DNA of 64,000 bases, taken from contig OX387191.1 in the NCBI GenBank assembly GCA_947561395.2, positions 39,672,939 through 39,736,938 on the forward strand. Direction: 5' to 3'. This document shows positions 23,702-35,138 of the stretch, in pieces (within the stretch, counting starts at the first letter, position 1; each line of letters opens with the position of its first letter). The notes beneath the pieces are model-generated. The model did not search any database. It worked only from the letters and a program-made list of their open reading frames with translations, and was not told where the DNA came from. This stretch comes from Buxus sempervirens (lineage: Eukaryota; Streptophyta; Magnoliopsida; Buxales; Buxaceae). Position numbers and translations under genes: made by a program.

Positions 23702-25059
23702 GCACGGGAAGCATAAGTGATATTTTGGATGCTGTGAGAAGGTTAGCCTGCTGCTACTATTTGTCAAATATTTTGTGATTTTGTGTATCAATATCAAACC
23801 AGTTTGTGAAATGATGCATCTTGCTTTCAATTGATTGGGTGATGCATCTTCTCTTGTGGTCTAATTACAGGCATTTATATGATCTACATGGCCCTGCAAA
23901 CAATGTAATATGATTACTCTCTGCTTTTTGAACACAGCGTCTACGTCGGCTTAGTCCATTTTTCATCCCACGGATATTGATAAACATGGCAGCTGGTCAT
24001 GTGAGCATGAAATATGGATTCAAGGTACCTAGATTATATCTTTATCTAAAAGTTATCTAAAACAGGAAATATATGTTGAGCTTATTGAGGTTTCAGGACC
24101 ATATATTGTCCCCAAATTGTACGAACGGTCTATGAAACCTTTTATTAGCATTTTTTGGATGCTTTTTATCCATGATGTGTGTGTGCCCACACCCAGACCA
24201 TCCTGGACCATGTGTAATATTAAAGCAAAGGCCAAAAATTTCCATACCTCGAAATGCTAAGGTGGATCAGATTGGTCTGTTTCTGGGGTTATATTTTGTA
24301 AAGATGTTTTCCAGTAATTTAAAAGTTGGATTTATGAGTTTACCACAGCTGCACAGAGCACGAGGCTAAGTGGTTTTAATTCGCCTAGGCTGATGATATA
24401 GGTTTCTCTTTCTCTGATTCTTCTAAGTGTTTTTAGTCATCTTTTCTACATGTCTGAAGAACAGTCCACGTACCTTAACCTTTTTGAATCATAAGAGATT
24501 TTTCATTAGTCTTATTTTTGAATCCAGCGACCGAATCATGCATGCTGCAGTGACTGCTTGTGCAACTGGGGCACATTCTATTGGTGATGCTGCAAGGATG
24601 ATTCAGTTTGGAGATTCAGATGTGCTAGTGGCTGGAGGAACAGAATCAAGCATTGATGCTTTATCAATAGCAGGGTTTTGTAGGTAATGATCGATAGTTA
24701 TCAAACCATACACTTTCTTCTGTTTGCTTATCTTGCTTCTGGAGAGCCAAGCTTAGCATTGATGCTTTATTGATAGCAGTATTTTGTGGATAATGGTCAA
24801 TAATTATTGAACAAATTTCCTTGTACAGTTTGTTTTGCTTGCTTCCTGTTCTCAGAGAACCATGTGCTACAAAATTAGTTCAATGTGAAGTTACTCCTAT
24901 CTTTAAATATGTTGGCATCTTTGTTTAATTAACTATATTTATTTTTATGCCCGGTGATTTATTTTCTCATTGTGCAGGTCAAGGGCTTTGACTACCAGAT
25001 ACAACTCTGCCCCACAAGAAGCTTCACGCCCTTTTGACTGTGGTCGAGATGGATTTGTG
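23699..25059 (+). pseudogene. Mitochondrial 3-oxoacyl-ACP synthase (KAS) fragment
   Basis: Four exon pieces of a KAS condensing enzyme, most like the plant mitochondrial form. (a) 23699-23741: [11 protein letters not shown]. (b) 23938-24024: RLRRLSPFFIPRILINMAAG then HVSMKYGF. (c) 24528-24683: the active-site exon [16 protein letters not shown] (catalytic Cys in ACATG), ending [13 protein letters not shown]. (d) 24978-25059: [20 protein letters not shown] then CGRDGFV. Introns keep GT-AG ends. The copy is broken. Piece (a) appears to lack about 13 bases before CEK. In (c) a 4-base direct duplication (ATGC, near 24538-24545) shifts the frame just before the active site. Piece (d) ends where GEGSG should follow. 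Both N- and C-terminal parts are absent. The first piece is fused to the kinesin exon. Confidence 0.85.
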
Positions 25060-25202
25060 TTTGTTAATACTTGTGACCTAGTTACCTTATTATGTTTTGC
25101 TTCTTTTTATTTTGGTTTTTGTTGGATAGTCATTTAATATGTACTTCATGTACAGATCACGTATCATGTTTGTCTGAAATGGAATACAATCAAAGCAAAT
25201 AC

Positions 25203-25575
25203 CTGTTCTTGATTGCTGCAGCCATGGCCATGAAAGCCTGCTCCACATTGGTGGCATTTTTCGCATTGGTTTCCATGAAGGGGATGCCAATTTCATCATC
25301 AAATGCATGTCAATAAAGAATGAACAATGAAACCCAAATAATCAAATCTCTCCAGGTATACCAGAAGCTTCAAGAGACCTACTTTATTAAGTTGTATAGG
25401 TCAAAGGATTATCATTACCTTGGTAGTCTCATATGAAACAACTTTGTTTGCAGTTAGGTCACACTTGTTTCCTACCAGAAGCTTGTTCACATTCTCACTT
25501 GCATAGCAATCAATTTCATTCAACCATTGTTTTACATTGTTGAAACTCTCTTGGTCTATAACATCATAAGAGTCA
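25203..25575 (-). pseudogene. RAB1/RABD small GTPase fragment
   Basis: Two exons on minus. About 25575-25419: [20 protein letters not shown] then [20 protein letters not shown], containing the guanine-binding NKCD motif. 25306-25203: [20 protein letters not shown] then [15 protein letters not shown], with the ETNAK motif (ETSAK is usual). This is the C-terminal half of a RABD/RAB1 protein. Damage: the acceptor before the second exon reads CAT instead of CAG, and the P-loop, switch I and DxxGQE exons are absent. No prenylation CC tail is found. The first exon starts right beside the donor of the unrelated exon at 25587-25750. Confidence 0.85.
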
Positions 25576-25586
25576 AGTCTACTTAC

Positions 25587-25750
25587 CATTTAGCATAATG
25601 ATGAAAATAGCATGCCAAAAGGGTGGTATTGCTTTTGGAGGAAGATAGACTAATGGGTACAGCAGATCATCCCTTCGATACCACCAGTAAATAGCGTCAA
25701 ATTCGTCACCTTCAATCTTGCCAGCAGCTATGGCAGAAGGGAAGCCACCT
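25587..25750 (-). pseudogene. Unrecognised host exon (hydrophobic, WWYRRDD)
   Basis: An open 164-base stretch bounded by a good acceptor (TTGTAG) and a strong donor (AATG|GTAAGT) on minus. It reads [20 protein letters not shown], then [20 protein letters not shown], then [14 protein letters not shown]. The composition (WW, YRRDD, PPFW, a hydrophobic end) looks like real protein, possibly membrane-associated, but I do not recognise the family. It lies immediately upstream, on the same strand, of the RAB fragment, so it is probably another captured exon. No continuation was identified. Confidence 0.45.
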
Positions 25751-26935
25751 CTACAATGCGCCCGTCAACTATGGAGAAACAAACGTAATAGTAATTTCTA
25801 TTTTTGTGTAAAAGGAAAATGTCTATTAATTTCTATACCAAAAAGGAGAAAATGGATAAAACAATTTACTGTAATAATAGTAACTCAACTATTTATTTGA
25901 TGATTCAGGCGGTGCTTCCATTGGTAAACAGTCAAATGGAAACCAAATAGGAAATTCCCAATCAAGAAAGATCAACAACACGAGCAAATCAAGCTTGTGA
26001 ATCGAATTTCATGTTTTGTGTACATGGCTGAACCCTGAAAAAAAGTTGTGAAAGTGCACAATGCAATAATCATACTAACTTGAGGAAAAATGGCAACAAA
26101 AATGTAAAAGTCTGACACTTTGGATGCATATTAGAAATATATCAAATGCATACTAACAATCAATATCATAAATCTAGTCATCCTCATAATGAAGTTAACT
26201 TTATACAAGAATTCAGAGGAACCAAATGCTCTCTTCATATGGATAGGAAAACCTGCGTAGACCCCCAACCTGAGATAATGGTAATATAGCTTGTTTCTTA
26301 CTTTTAATGTAAAAATCACATGATCAATTATATCGGTATTAGGCTGATTACAGTAGTAATACTTTAACCGACTGATATGGCATCTTTGTTTAAAACTGGT
26401 CTATGCAAAGGGCTAATAAGAGCAGAGCTGGTAACATCTAAGTTCATGTGAATCCAAAATGTAATTGGGTTCAGCTAAGTTGAAAAATGACGAATACAAA
26501 TAACATGGGAAATTGCAGTCAACTGCATTTTGGGCTTCATTAAGGTTGCTCTCAGGTATTCCCCACCAACAGAGATGATATATATATATATATATATATA
26601 TATTATTTTGTGACCACTAATTGCCTTGACATCAATATAAGAAAGATCAAAAATAAAATTCTCTAGCATGTTATCACCATGCTGCTTTTTAAAGAATTTG
26701 CAGAGTATTAGCTCCTTTAGTATTTTAGCAATATCTCAACATCCACAAGGTAGAAAGAATTCAGCTTGTCCTCAATGCAATACACTTTTCACATGATGCT
26801 GTTTTTGTCCCCTATTGAAGTGCATGTTGAGGTTTTTAGTTTTACTTAAGAACTTCCAATTCCATGGTTTTGTCTGATTTGGTTGGAACCAATTAGCAGC
26901 CCATTTGAGTTGGTGCCTTTCAAGACTTGGCTACG
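25751..26935. other. Non-coding part of the capture cluster
   Basis: AT-rich sequence without a recognised gene. It contains a TA microsatellite at about 26578-26603 and, at its right end (26846-26935), a minus-strand open piece reading SQVLKGTNSNGLLIGSNQ. That piece faces another minus open piece at 32224-32421 across LTR F and may be its continuation. Confidence 0.35.
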
Positions 26936-26994
26936 TGTGCGCACATCCCTCGAGGGCGCCGCACTAACATGGGAGGGGAAATGGAGTGGCCACT

Positions 26995-29507
26995 TGTAAC
27001 GACTTAAAAAAAAAAAATTTCTTTGGAACTTTGACCAGTCAAAAGTTTGACTGGTCAAGTTGCTTTTATTTGAGAAATTATGGATGAGCACACAACCCCC
27101 CTAGTTGCACACACACACAATCCCTTCCAAAAGCATACCATAGCCGTCATTTACTAAAACCTATTTCAAACTCTCCCTTCACCCCACGCCCCTTTTTCCC
27201 TTTCTCCTTCTCATCTCACCTTCTCCCCTTTTCTCATTCTCTCCCTCACTCTCATATCAAGCCTAGCTTCCATTGTCTTGGGAAAAAGAATCTTGAAGAT
27301 AAACTTTAACTTGGTGCTCTTAAAACAAGTAAGTGGGTTAATCTTCCTTTATGATTTGTGCATCATTTATATGAAATAATATATTATTTAGAAGATATCA
27401 TGAAACCCCATGGAGATGAATGTTAGATTTCATATATGAGTTGGTTCATGACTTTCTCTCTCTAGTTTCAACTCAATGAATCAAAAATCAAAAGCATGTG
27501 TCCTACGAATGTCAATGAGTGTTGTGAGATGAGTGTCATACTATTTACTCTATCAAGAGCAAGAGTTGTTTACCTTGTCAAAGAGTGTTGTGAAATAGTG
27601 TTGGTAATGTGTTTAGTGTGAAATAGTGTTGGTAATGTGTTTGGTGATGTATCGAATCAGGTTTTGTCTTTGAATGGTTGTATTATATGCTATACGAATG
27701 GATGAAATCACTTATTTTATTTTGGTGATGTGCTTGGTGATGTGTCAAGTCACATGGGTTTGACTCATGTGTTGGACCCATACTTACTTTATCATAGATT
27801 AAACTACTTATTTTATCATGTGTTTGACCTATGGATAAAACTACTTATACGAATGGATAAAACTACATGCTGTTGTGCTTGGGTAATGAATAGAGGCATG
27901 TGTCAAATCAGATTGTCTTTAAATGGGTGTATCTCATGCCATACGAATGGGTGAAACTTTTATCATGGTTTGATCATGTGCAAACGATGAGACCATGGTC
28001 TTCCCATGGTATCTTTTTCATCATGGGTGGCCCATGTGCAAGCCATGGGGTCATGTCATACCATGGTCTTCCTTTTGACAAAGACACTCTTTAACTTGGT
28101 TTAATAACCACATGGGACAAGAAAGAAACTTCAGTGGTTTTTAAATATTTATTTATGTTGATTTAGTTAGTCCATAACATAAGCATACACCCTATTATTG
28201 TTTATACATTTGAAATTATATGAATTGATGGAATGTTTAATAATTGTTGAAATTAAATCAAAGCATGGCATGTTGAGTTGGTAGTTGTAAATGAGACATG
28301 ATTATATGGATATTAGTACTACTAGTATCTTGATACTAGTTTAGTATCCAGCACCAAGTGTTGTTGGGAGATATAATGTTTGTACTGCTGGCACGAATTG
28401 CTAGTTCAGTACCCAGCATTTTGAAATGTCTGGGATGATGATTAAATTGTACTGCTAGCCGCGCTAGTTCAGTACCCGGTGTGTGATTAACCACTGGGAT
28501 GATTGTGATGCGATTGTACTGCTAGTGGCAGGGTTCACTAGTCCAGTACCCAATATGAAGACTGGCAGACACCTATATGCATGGTGGTTCTTCTAGTTGT
28601 GAGGCCACACACTAGTTAAGTAATCTGTCAGGAACGTTTTATTGGGAGTGTGTTTACTGCTAGTCTATACTAGTTCAGTACCCAGTGCGGGACGCCCACT
28701 GGAAGAGGATATTAAGATGATTGTACTGTTAGCAGACATAATGCTAATTCAGTACCCAGCGTGACCTAGATGTCTACTGGGATGTGAGGATGATACTTGG
28801 TGGTTAATATTTCTTTACATTCGGTTACTTTTATTTTGTTATTTATATTTCTGCAAGGTATATGTCCATAAAAATCACAGGTAAGTATTTCTAACACTTA
28901 GATTAAGATTTATTTATTGTTTCTTTTTATCATGTTTAATTTATTGTTCTCATGTTAGAATTCATGATCCCTTATGTTTAATATTGTTAATATTAAAATA
29001 TAAATGTAAATGTGTTATGAACCTAACTTAGGAAAACCTTGCATATTTAATGATAATATATTAAATATCAATTTGGGGTACATATATTATTTAAATAAGG
29101 AATATTATGCATATTCTCATACGGGGTGTATTAGCCTCACTTACTGGGTTTCGTTGAAACTCACCCTTACATCTTTGCAGGAAATGATCAAGAGAAGAGG
29201 AATGGAAGGAAATGATAGTGTTGTGGGATTCTCGTGACCTAGACTTTTATTAATCATAGGACTTGCGTGTTTTTATGGAACATGAAATTTGGATATGTTT
29301 GAACCGGATGGTTTATTTTGTTATTGGTTTAAATTGGCTCTAGGATGTTGAGATGTTATTTATTCCCGCTGAACTCTGGAGACTTTTAATATGAAATTGA
29401 GACTTTTATTGTTTGATAATTGCGCCTTGGTATCCGCTTACGAGCAAGGTCATGCTCGGTCCCACTCACGCTATGTAAGTCGTGAAGGGGGGATTTAGGG
29501 CGTGACA
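26995..29507 (+). mobile_element. Solo LTR E (Ty3/gypsy), inside LTR F
   Basis: Starts TGTAACGACTTAAAAAA and ends GGGCGTGACA, with TSD CCACT at 26990-26994 and 29508-29512. The interrupted LTR F motif (GAGTGGCCACT|ACCTGATGG) rejoins exactly. A donor-like ACAAGTAAGTGGG lies near 27329. It carries a hairpin-forming repeat array at about 28310-28790. Ends resemble LTR G in the same orientation. No TATA box was convincing. Confidence 0.88.
28310..28790. repeat. Hairpin-type tandem repeats in LTR E
   Basis: Six or so diverged units alternate TGTACTGCTAG and CTAGTTCAGTACCCAG. Each pair is an imperfect inverted repeat, so each unit could fold into a stem-loop. Unit length is about 70-90 bases. No open frame runs through the array. 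Confidence 0.65.
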
Positions 29508-32223
29508 CCACTACCTGATGGAATGCAGGCAGACACCAGGGTGCCTATACAGGTCTAATTGAATGGTCTGCGGCATTTTTGGAGATCCTGGTTAAGGTCT
29601 TGGTTACGGTCTGGGGAAGTCTGAAAACACCCCGGCCCGCCCCGTCGGTTGATGGGTCACTTGGGTCTCCTTGGTTCGAGTCAACTTAATCTCACCCAAT
29701 TCTTGATCTAGCATGTATCTCATTTGGTCTGGTGGGGACCAGCAAAGGTGTAAGTCCCCTTTATTTTGATTTTATCTTCTTTATCCTTAAATGAAGTGGG
29801 TTGGATTGGGTGGGCCCCGTTGGAAGGCCCACAATGTCTTATTTGGGTCTAAGAGGATCCAGGTCTCCAAATCAGGGCTTGGGTTGACCCAAAAGCCCAA
29901 TCGGTTTAAATTAATCAAAACAGGTCGAATCGGGTGAATCCGGGTTGAAATATGGGATTTATGGGTTAAAACTCCGGTGGGGATGCATTCGCCGGCCTCC
30001 CAGGGACATCCGCCACCTTCTGCAAGTTTCAAAGCACACTCATAGTTGTTCAAAAGCGCACTTCGGCTTAAACAAGCCTTTTTTCATGGTGTCTTCTAAA
30101 CAAGGAGGAAGAGAAAGAGCTCGAGGCTCTCTTACTTGATTTTAATCCAGCCACTCATAGATCTGAACAGGGGATCTAGTAACCCCTGTTTGGTGTGGAC
30201 GTATTACCCCTTTTCCTCTTTAAGAGGAGACAAAGAAAAGGCCAAACGGCCACCGATCACACCATTGATCAATCCATCAAGCACTCATGATCTAGCAGAC
30301 TAACCAAAGAATAATAACAAACATGCTTGTAGACAAATACTTAAAATCCCATAGGGATAGCATATGTAGGATGACTTAATCACTTCCCCAAGATATGGCT
30401 TGTGTGTGTGTGTGACATAACTCAATCAATGAATAAAAACATGCTAGAAGTAAGGCTTTCCATGTGTACTAATGGCAAAGCACAAGTGACAAGATAAATC
30501 TAAACATGTCTCCTACTCATGCTTCCCACATGTATGCAAGTGATCCTCATATGTGCTCCGAAAGATGATCGGAAACTATAGATAAAAGGCAAGGTGACCA
30601 TATCTCATGCTTTTCATGTAAGACTATTAAAAGATGCAAGAAACTAAAGAAGTAAACATGCATGACATGGGAGAATAAAAATCATATGTCAAGTGAAAGG
30701 AAAGAGGGAGAGACTTTAGGGATACATTAGACAAAATAAAGAGGACAAACCCCTCTTATAACAAATCAAAAAAAAAAAAAAAAACAAATGAGATTCAAAC
30801 CTACATAAACAATACCTTCCATTACTTTATAAGGAAAACTCTCCTCCCGTCTTTCATATGGAGTCCCCCCCTTACCATGGGGAGACTCCAATAGTATGCA
30901 AGAACAAAAGAGATAGTGAGATCAAGAAAATTCAGATCTAGCAACAGTCCAAAAGAAACAAACTCAAAAGAGCTATATTTCAATATATATTGAACAAAGT
31001 ATTACAAATTTTGTCACCTTGATATTACCTCTTCTCCTAGCAAGGTGGAGATCCCCTAGAACACACCAACAGCAGCGAAGAACCCCTTCTTAGCTTTAAA
31101 AATATCCTCCTCTTGCTCTTTTGTAAGTGAGAATAAGAAAAAAGGAAGAAAGGGGAGGATCAAAGGGTATTTTGGAAAAAAAAGGGCTTAGGTGGGTTAA
31201 AGATGGCTATGGAGGTTGCAGAGAGATAGGGGGTCGGCAGGGTAGAGAGGCGGAGGGAGTGGGAGAAGTGGAAGAGAACAAAAGGGGGAGAAGAGAGGGG
31301 TTTTTTGCTTTCTTAGGAATGGGGGGTGGCCCCCCTTTTATAGTTAAAAAAATGAACCAATAATAAATTTAGTTACATTTTGTGACTAAATTTTAATTTT
31401 ATGTCCAAGGTAACTAAAATTTAATTTCCTCATTCTTATCCTACCAACACATTGGCCTTATCCGCACCTTCCATGTGTGGTTGCCATTTTTTTATTTTAT
31501 TTTTATTTATTTTAATTTTTAGATTTTTTAAGTTTTATTATTATTTTATTCTTAAGATTTTTTTTGTCAAAAATGCATATGCGTTTTCCATTTTCCATTT
31601 TATTTTTGATTTAATTTAATTATTAGATATTTACAAAATATTATTATTTTATTCTTAGATTTTTATTATTTTTTTTGTTTTTTCTTCAATTTTTGCCATG
31701 TGTGCAGATTTTTCAGAACTTTGACTGCTCATAACTTTTTCATTTGATATCCGATTTCAGTAAACTTAGTGGCGTTGGAATCAGCTCTAGATTCCCTATT
31801 CACTGAGCTAGAGTTTAGCAGCAAATTCAGGTTTTTTAGCAGAAGTGCAAAGTCACGTTTCGGAGCCAATTTTGCTCATATCTCTTTATTCGAGACTCCG
31901 ATTCCAGCAAACTCAGTTGTGTTAGAATCGTGTCGAAATACTCTTTCTACTGATATCAAATTGGGCAGCTGATCTGGGGTTTAGCAGAAAGTCGATTTCT
32001 GCTTTTCTCAGATTTGACCAGTCTATAACTTCTTCATTCGGACTCCGATTTGAGCAAACTCAATTCCGTTAGGATCGTATCAGAATCCTCTTTCCAATGG
32101 TGATAAGTATGGTGATTGATTTGCACTAGATAAAAAGTCAACTTTTTGACCTCCCCAGGTTTGACTTTTCAACTAAAATTTTCATTTTCTGCATTTGGGC
32201 GGTGAAAAAAGGAGGTGCTGACA

Positions 32224-32421
32224 CTACGAATAATCTCCAACACCATTCACTTGGGAAACCAGTGCTGTGATGCTTGTGGCAGTTGGGTATTCTTTTGGAC
32301 TATTATAACCTAATAAAATTTCCTGCCAAATGTTAAGAAATATTCTTTTTTTTTCCAATTTGTTGAAGCCAAATTCAAGAAAATTTCTCTCTATTAGAAA
32401 CTGTGTGAAAATGTTCTGCAA
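32224..32421 (-). other. Open minus-strand piece, possible host exon
   Basis: The last part reads SPKEYPTATSITALVSQVNG then VGDYS on minus and stops at the LTR F junction. If LTR F and one TSD are removed, the piece at 26846-26935 (SQVLKGTNSNGLLIGSNQ) lies next to it, though one base out of frame. It could be a host exon interrupted by LTR F. The family is not recognised. Confidence 0.25.
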
Positions 32422-32574
32422 AATTTCTTTTATTTTCTAATATCCTAAACTTTTGAGTATTCTGGTTTCCGATTGTTTCTTGCTCTGTAAAATAAGGGAC
32501 TACAACTTGACTTGTGTGGCCGCTGTATGTGTGATGCTATATTACTGGATAGCTTATGTTAGTCACCAAATGCT

Positions 32575-32797
32575 TTGCCTTCTTTAACTGCTATATCCTT
32601 GAGGGGTGCATTTCGTCTTTTGGACATCGGGCTAAATGCACTTGTTGCTGTTGCTCCTACACTTAGATCTATAAATTTGAGCCAATGTTACCTTCTCACA
32701 TCCACCGGAATCAACACTATAGCTGATTCATTGGGATCTGTGTTAAGGTAATTGCATATAGATGAGTGTCAAAACATAGATGCCATGCTTTCCCCAG
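32575..32797 (+). pseudogene. RAD7-like (LRR repair protein) fragment
   Basis: Reads LPSLTAISLRGAFRLLDIGL, then NALVAVAPTLRSINLSQC, then LLTSTGINTIADSLGSVLR, then a stop, then LHIDECQNIDAML. The spacing of leucines and the INLSQC and LTSTGI phrases match the LRR region of plant RAD7/rhp7-like proteins, which act with RAD16-type factors in global-genome nucleotide excision repair. The in-frame stop (TAA, 32749-32751) replaces an expected Glu codon. The piece ends at a possible donor CAG|GTGTAA. Upstream and downstream parts of the gene are missing. It is the right-most host fragment recognised in the capture cluster. Confidence 0.75.
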
Positions 32798-33683
32798 GTG
32801 TAATACTTTCCCCAGCCCCACCTCTTTAATGACATCTTTCAGCAAGCCAATGATGTAGGTATTATCGTTGACCCTATTTAATGTGCCTATTTGTCATGGA
32901 ACAACTACTTTCTCTCTAATAAAGCATTTGGTTAATGATATCTGGCAGGCCCAATTGATCCAACTCACTTAATAGTCCTTTAATACTCATCTCCGTGAGC
33001 ACTCAAACACTGTATGTACTTTCTCTCTAATTCAAAGGCTTATTACACTAGTCAATTATCGTCTCTAAGGATGTTTCATTAGTCAATAATCATCTCTAAC
33101 GAGTTATTGTTCACTACATTTATGGAAGAAGAGGTGACGCAGGGAAGATTGAAAGAGAAGATCAGATATCGTTCTGATATACGAATTGGTCTAGATATCA
33201 TTCTAGAAGACGAGAAAAATTCAAGAACACGATAGTTTTTGGGTTTCAAATAAAAATATTCATTAAAAAAAAAACGAACTCTCTAAAAGCCTTTATATAG
33301 TCGTTACAAGAAAACCCTAAAATCAGAAAACCCAAAACTTACTAAAAGTAGAAAAACAAATTTTACTAAAAATATTAAAATTCGAAAAAGACTCAAATTC
33401 CTAAAATACATCCGAAAATAAGGGTTTCCTCAAAATAATGACTCAAAACGGACTTTCCTTGACCCTAAACGGAAACAATCAACTCTTTTCTTAAAATAGT
33501 AAATTTGCCTATTTGAAGTTCTAAACGATGGAATATGGCTAAAATCACGAAACCTTAGAGTTTCGAGTCTGAATTTTCGGGCCATTTCCGATCAGACTAC
33601 CAATTTTCAACCCATTTTGACAACATGACTAAAAATGACCAAAATAACCCTGATGCGGAAAACAATGTTAATGACCATAGAAG
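32798..33683. other. Unassigned sequence, possible LTR edge
   Basis: No gene is recognised. From about 33120 the sequence changes character. A TATA-like CTATATAAAGG on minus (33290-33300) and an A-rich leader suggest an LTR read on minus, but ends with a TSD were not found. Confidence 0.3.
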
Positions 33684-34410
33684 TAGGGGTGGCAATTTAT
33701 CGGGCCGGGCCGGGTTCGGGCTGGGCTTAAGAGCATATATAAGTACTTTAGGGCTTGCCCAAGCCCAGCCCGGCCCTGATTTTGGGCTTGGAAATCATGC
33801 CCAAGCCCGAACCTAATAAAAGTAGAGTTGTCCAAGCCCGGCCCTATTTGGCCCGGTTTTTTTACAAATGATTAATTTTTTTTAATCAAGAAACAAAAAC
33901 ACAAGACATTTTAAGGCTTAGTTAAATCCCAAAAGAAGACAATGAGGTCGCATGTTCACTAACGAATTGTTGTATTCAACATTCCGAAGCATAGAAATTC
34001 TTATGCACATTCAACATATATTTGATAAGAAATGTTTTTTTGAGACTTGAATACAAAAAATATATGTACTATTGGAAAGTTTCTATATTGCTTAGGAAAA
34101 TTAAATCCCACAATCCAAATACATTAAAACATGTAAAATATGTTAAACTAATCAACTTTAAATGAGATGTCTTGTTGGAGAGTGATAAGGAGAGACTAAA
34201 ATTATGTTTTTTAGTAAACATAATATTAATAGGGCCGGGCCGGGCCAATTCGGGCTAAAATAAACTCACCCAAGCCCAGCCCTAAATATTATGGGCTCTT
34301 AAAATCCGGGCCGAGCTAGCCCGCTGGGCCTAAAAATCATGCCCAAACCCTATTAAAACCGGGCCGGGAGGGTCGGGCTGGGCGGGGCGGGCTAGAAATT
34401 GCCACCCCTA
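33684..34410. mobile_element. hAT-type MITE
   Basis: Starts TAGGGGTGGCAATTT and ends AAATTGCCACCCCTA, a perfect inverted pair, with an exact 8-bp TSD CATAGAAG at 33676-33683 and 34411-34418. Subterminal regions are rich in GGGCCGGGC-type repeats. TAGGGGTGGCAA termini are typical of non-autonomous hAT elements in plants. No transposase is present. Confidence 0.95.
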
Positions 34411-35138
34411 CATAGAAGCCTCAGAACTCTTCCTACATCAAGAGGGAACCAAGGGAGGAGGTGGAAAGACCATTCATAGAACTGTCCATAGATCCAACTT
34501 TGCCATGGAATTTCAAGAAACCAAGATAAACAGCTCCTTCTAGCCACTAACAAACATGATTACCATGGCTTGATTACAATCAAAACTGCCAAAAAAGATT
34601 TAAACCAAACACGGATCCACATTATCACCAGAAAATCAAAGAATAAGCCATCGCACAATATTATTATTATCCTATGCAAATATTTCACAGATATCGAAGC
34701 AAAATAAACCTATAGACTTATCATCAATAGCAATCAAGGAGAAATCAAAATAAAATCAACATCTTATAACTCGAAGTCTCGAAGATGGAAAACAAACGGA
34801 CTTGTAATAACAATTTCAACATTCGATTCGAATAATCAAGAAAGAGAATTCTGGATCTCAAACGAGGAGAAAATTCTTGATCAATCACCGCAATCTACAA
34901 AGGAGAAATACCTGGATTGGAGGTTCCTCAAGGAGAAATTTGAAGAAAGATCGGCAATCAGGGGAATCAACTCTTGTTGGATTCGTCACCTTCGATATCG
35001 CCGCGTATTTGAGGAGAGAGCTAACGGAGCTCAAAAGCGTCTGATCTCTGAGCTATAACAGGTCGAAACCTGAGCAATCAAATCGAGTGGGTTGCCTCAA
35101 AGCTCGCCGACAGCTAGCGAGTGGGTTGGACCTCTAGC
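34411..35138. other. Unassigned sequence right of the hAT MITE
   Basis: Continuation of the element-like sequence from 33120. It contains A-rich runs and a stretch near 34880-35110 resembling an untranslated leader. No open frame of note and no recognised family. Confidence 0.3.

Larger units (their letters stand above)
26936..32223 (-). mobile_element. Solo LTR F (Ogre/Tat-like)
   Basis: Starts TGTGCGCACATCC and ends AGGTGCTGACA, with TSD CTACG at 26931-26935 and 32224-32228. Net length without LTR E is about 2.8 kb. Sense is minus: a U3 palindrome (AAATTTAGTTACA...TGTGACTAAATTT, about 31366-31396), a TATA-like box near 31336-31345, donor-like CAAGGTGACA or GAGGTAATAT near 31018-31028, one GGGCCCCGTTGGAAGGCCC motif near 29812-29830 and GGAGTGGCCA (variant of GGAGTCGCCA) at 26983-26992. 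It inserted into the capture cluster after the cluster had formed. Confidence 0.9.

Noticed and set aside
33105..33115. CACTACA as the missing end of the 22341 element
   Set aside because: It is in the same orientation as 22341, not inverted, and lacks the subterminal TAGCGGCGG motif.
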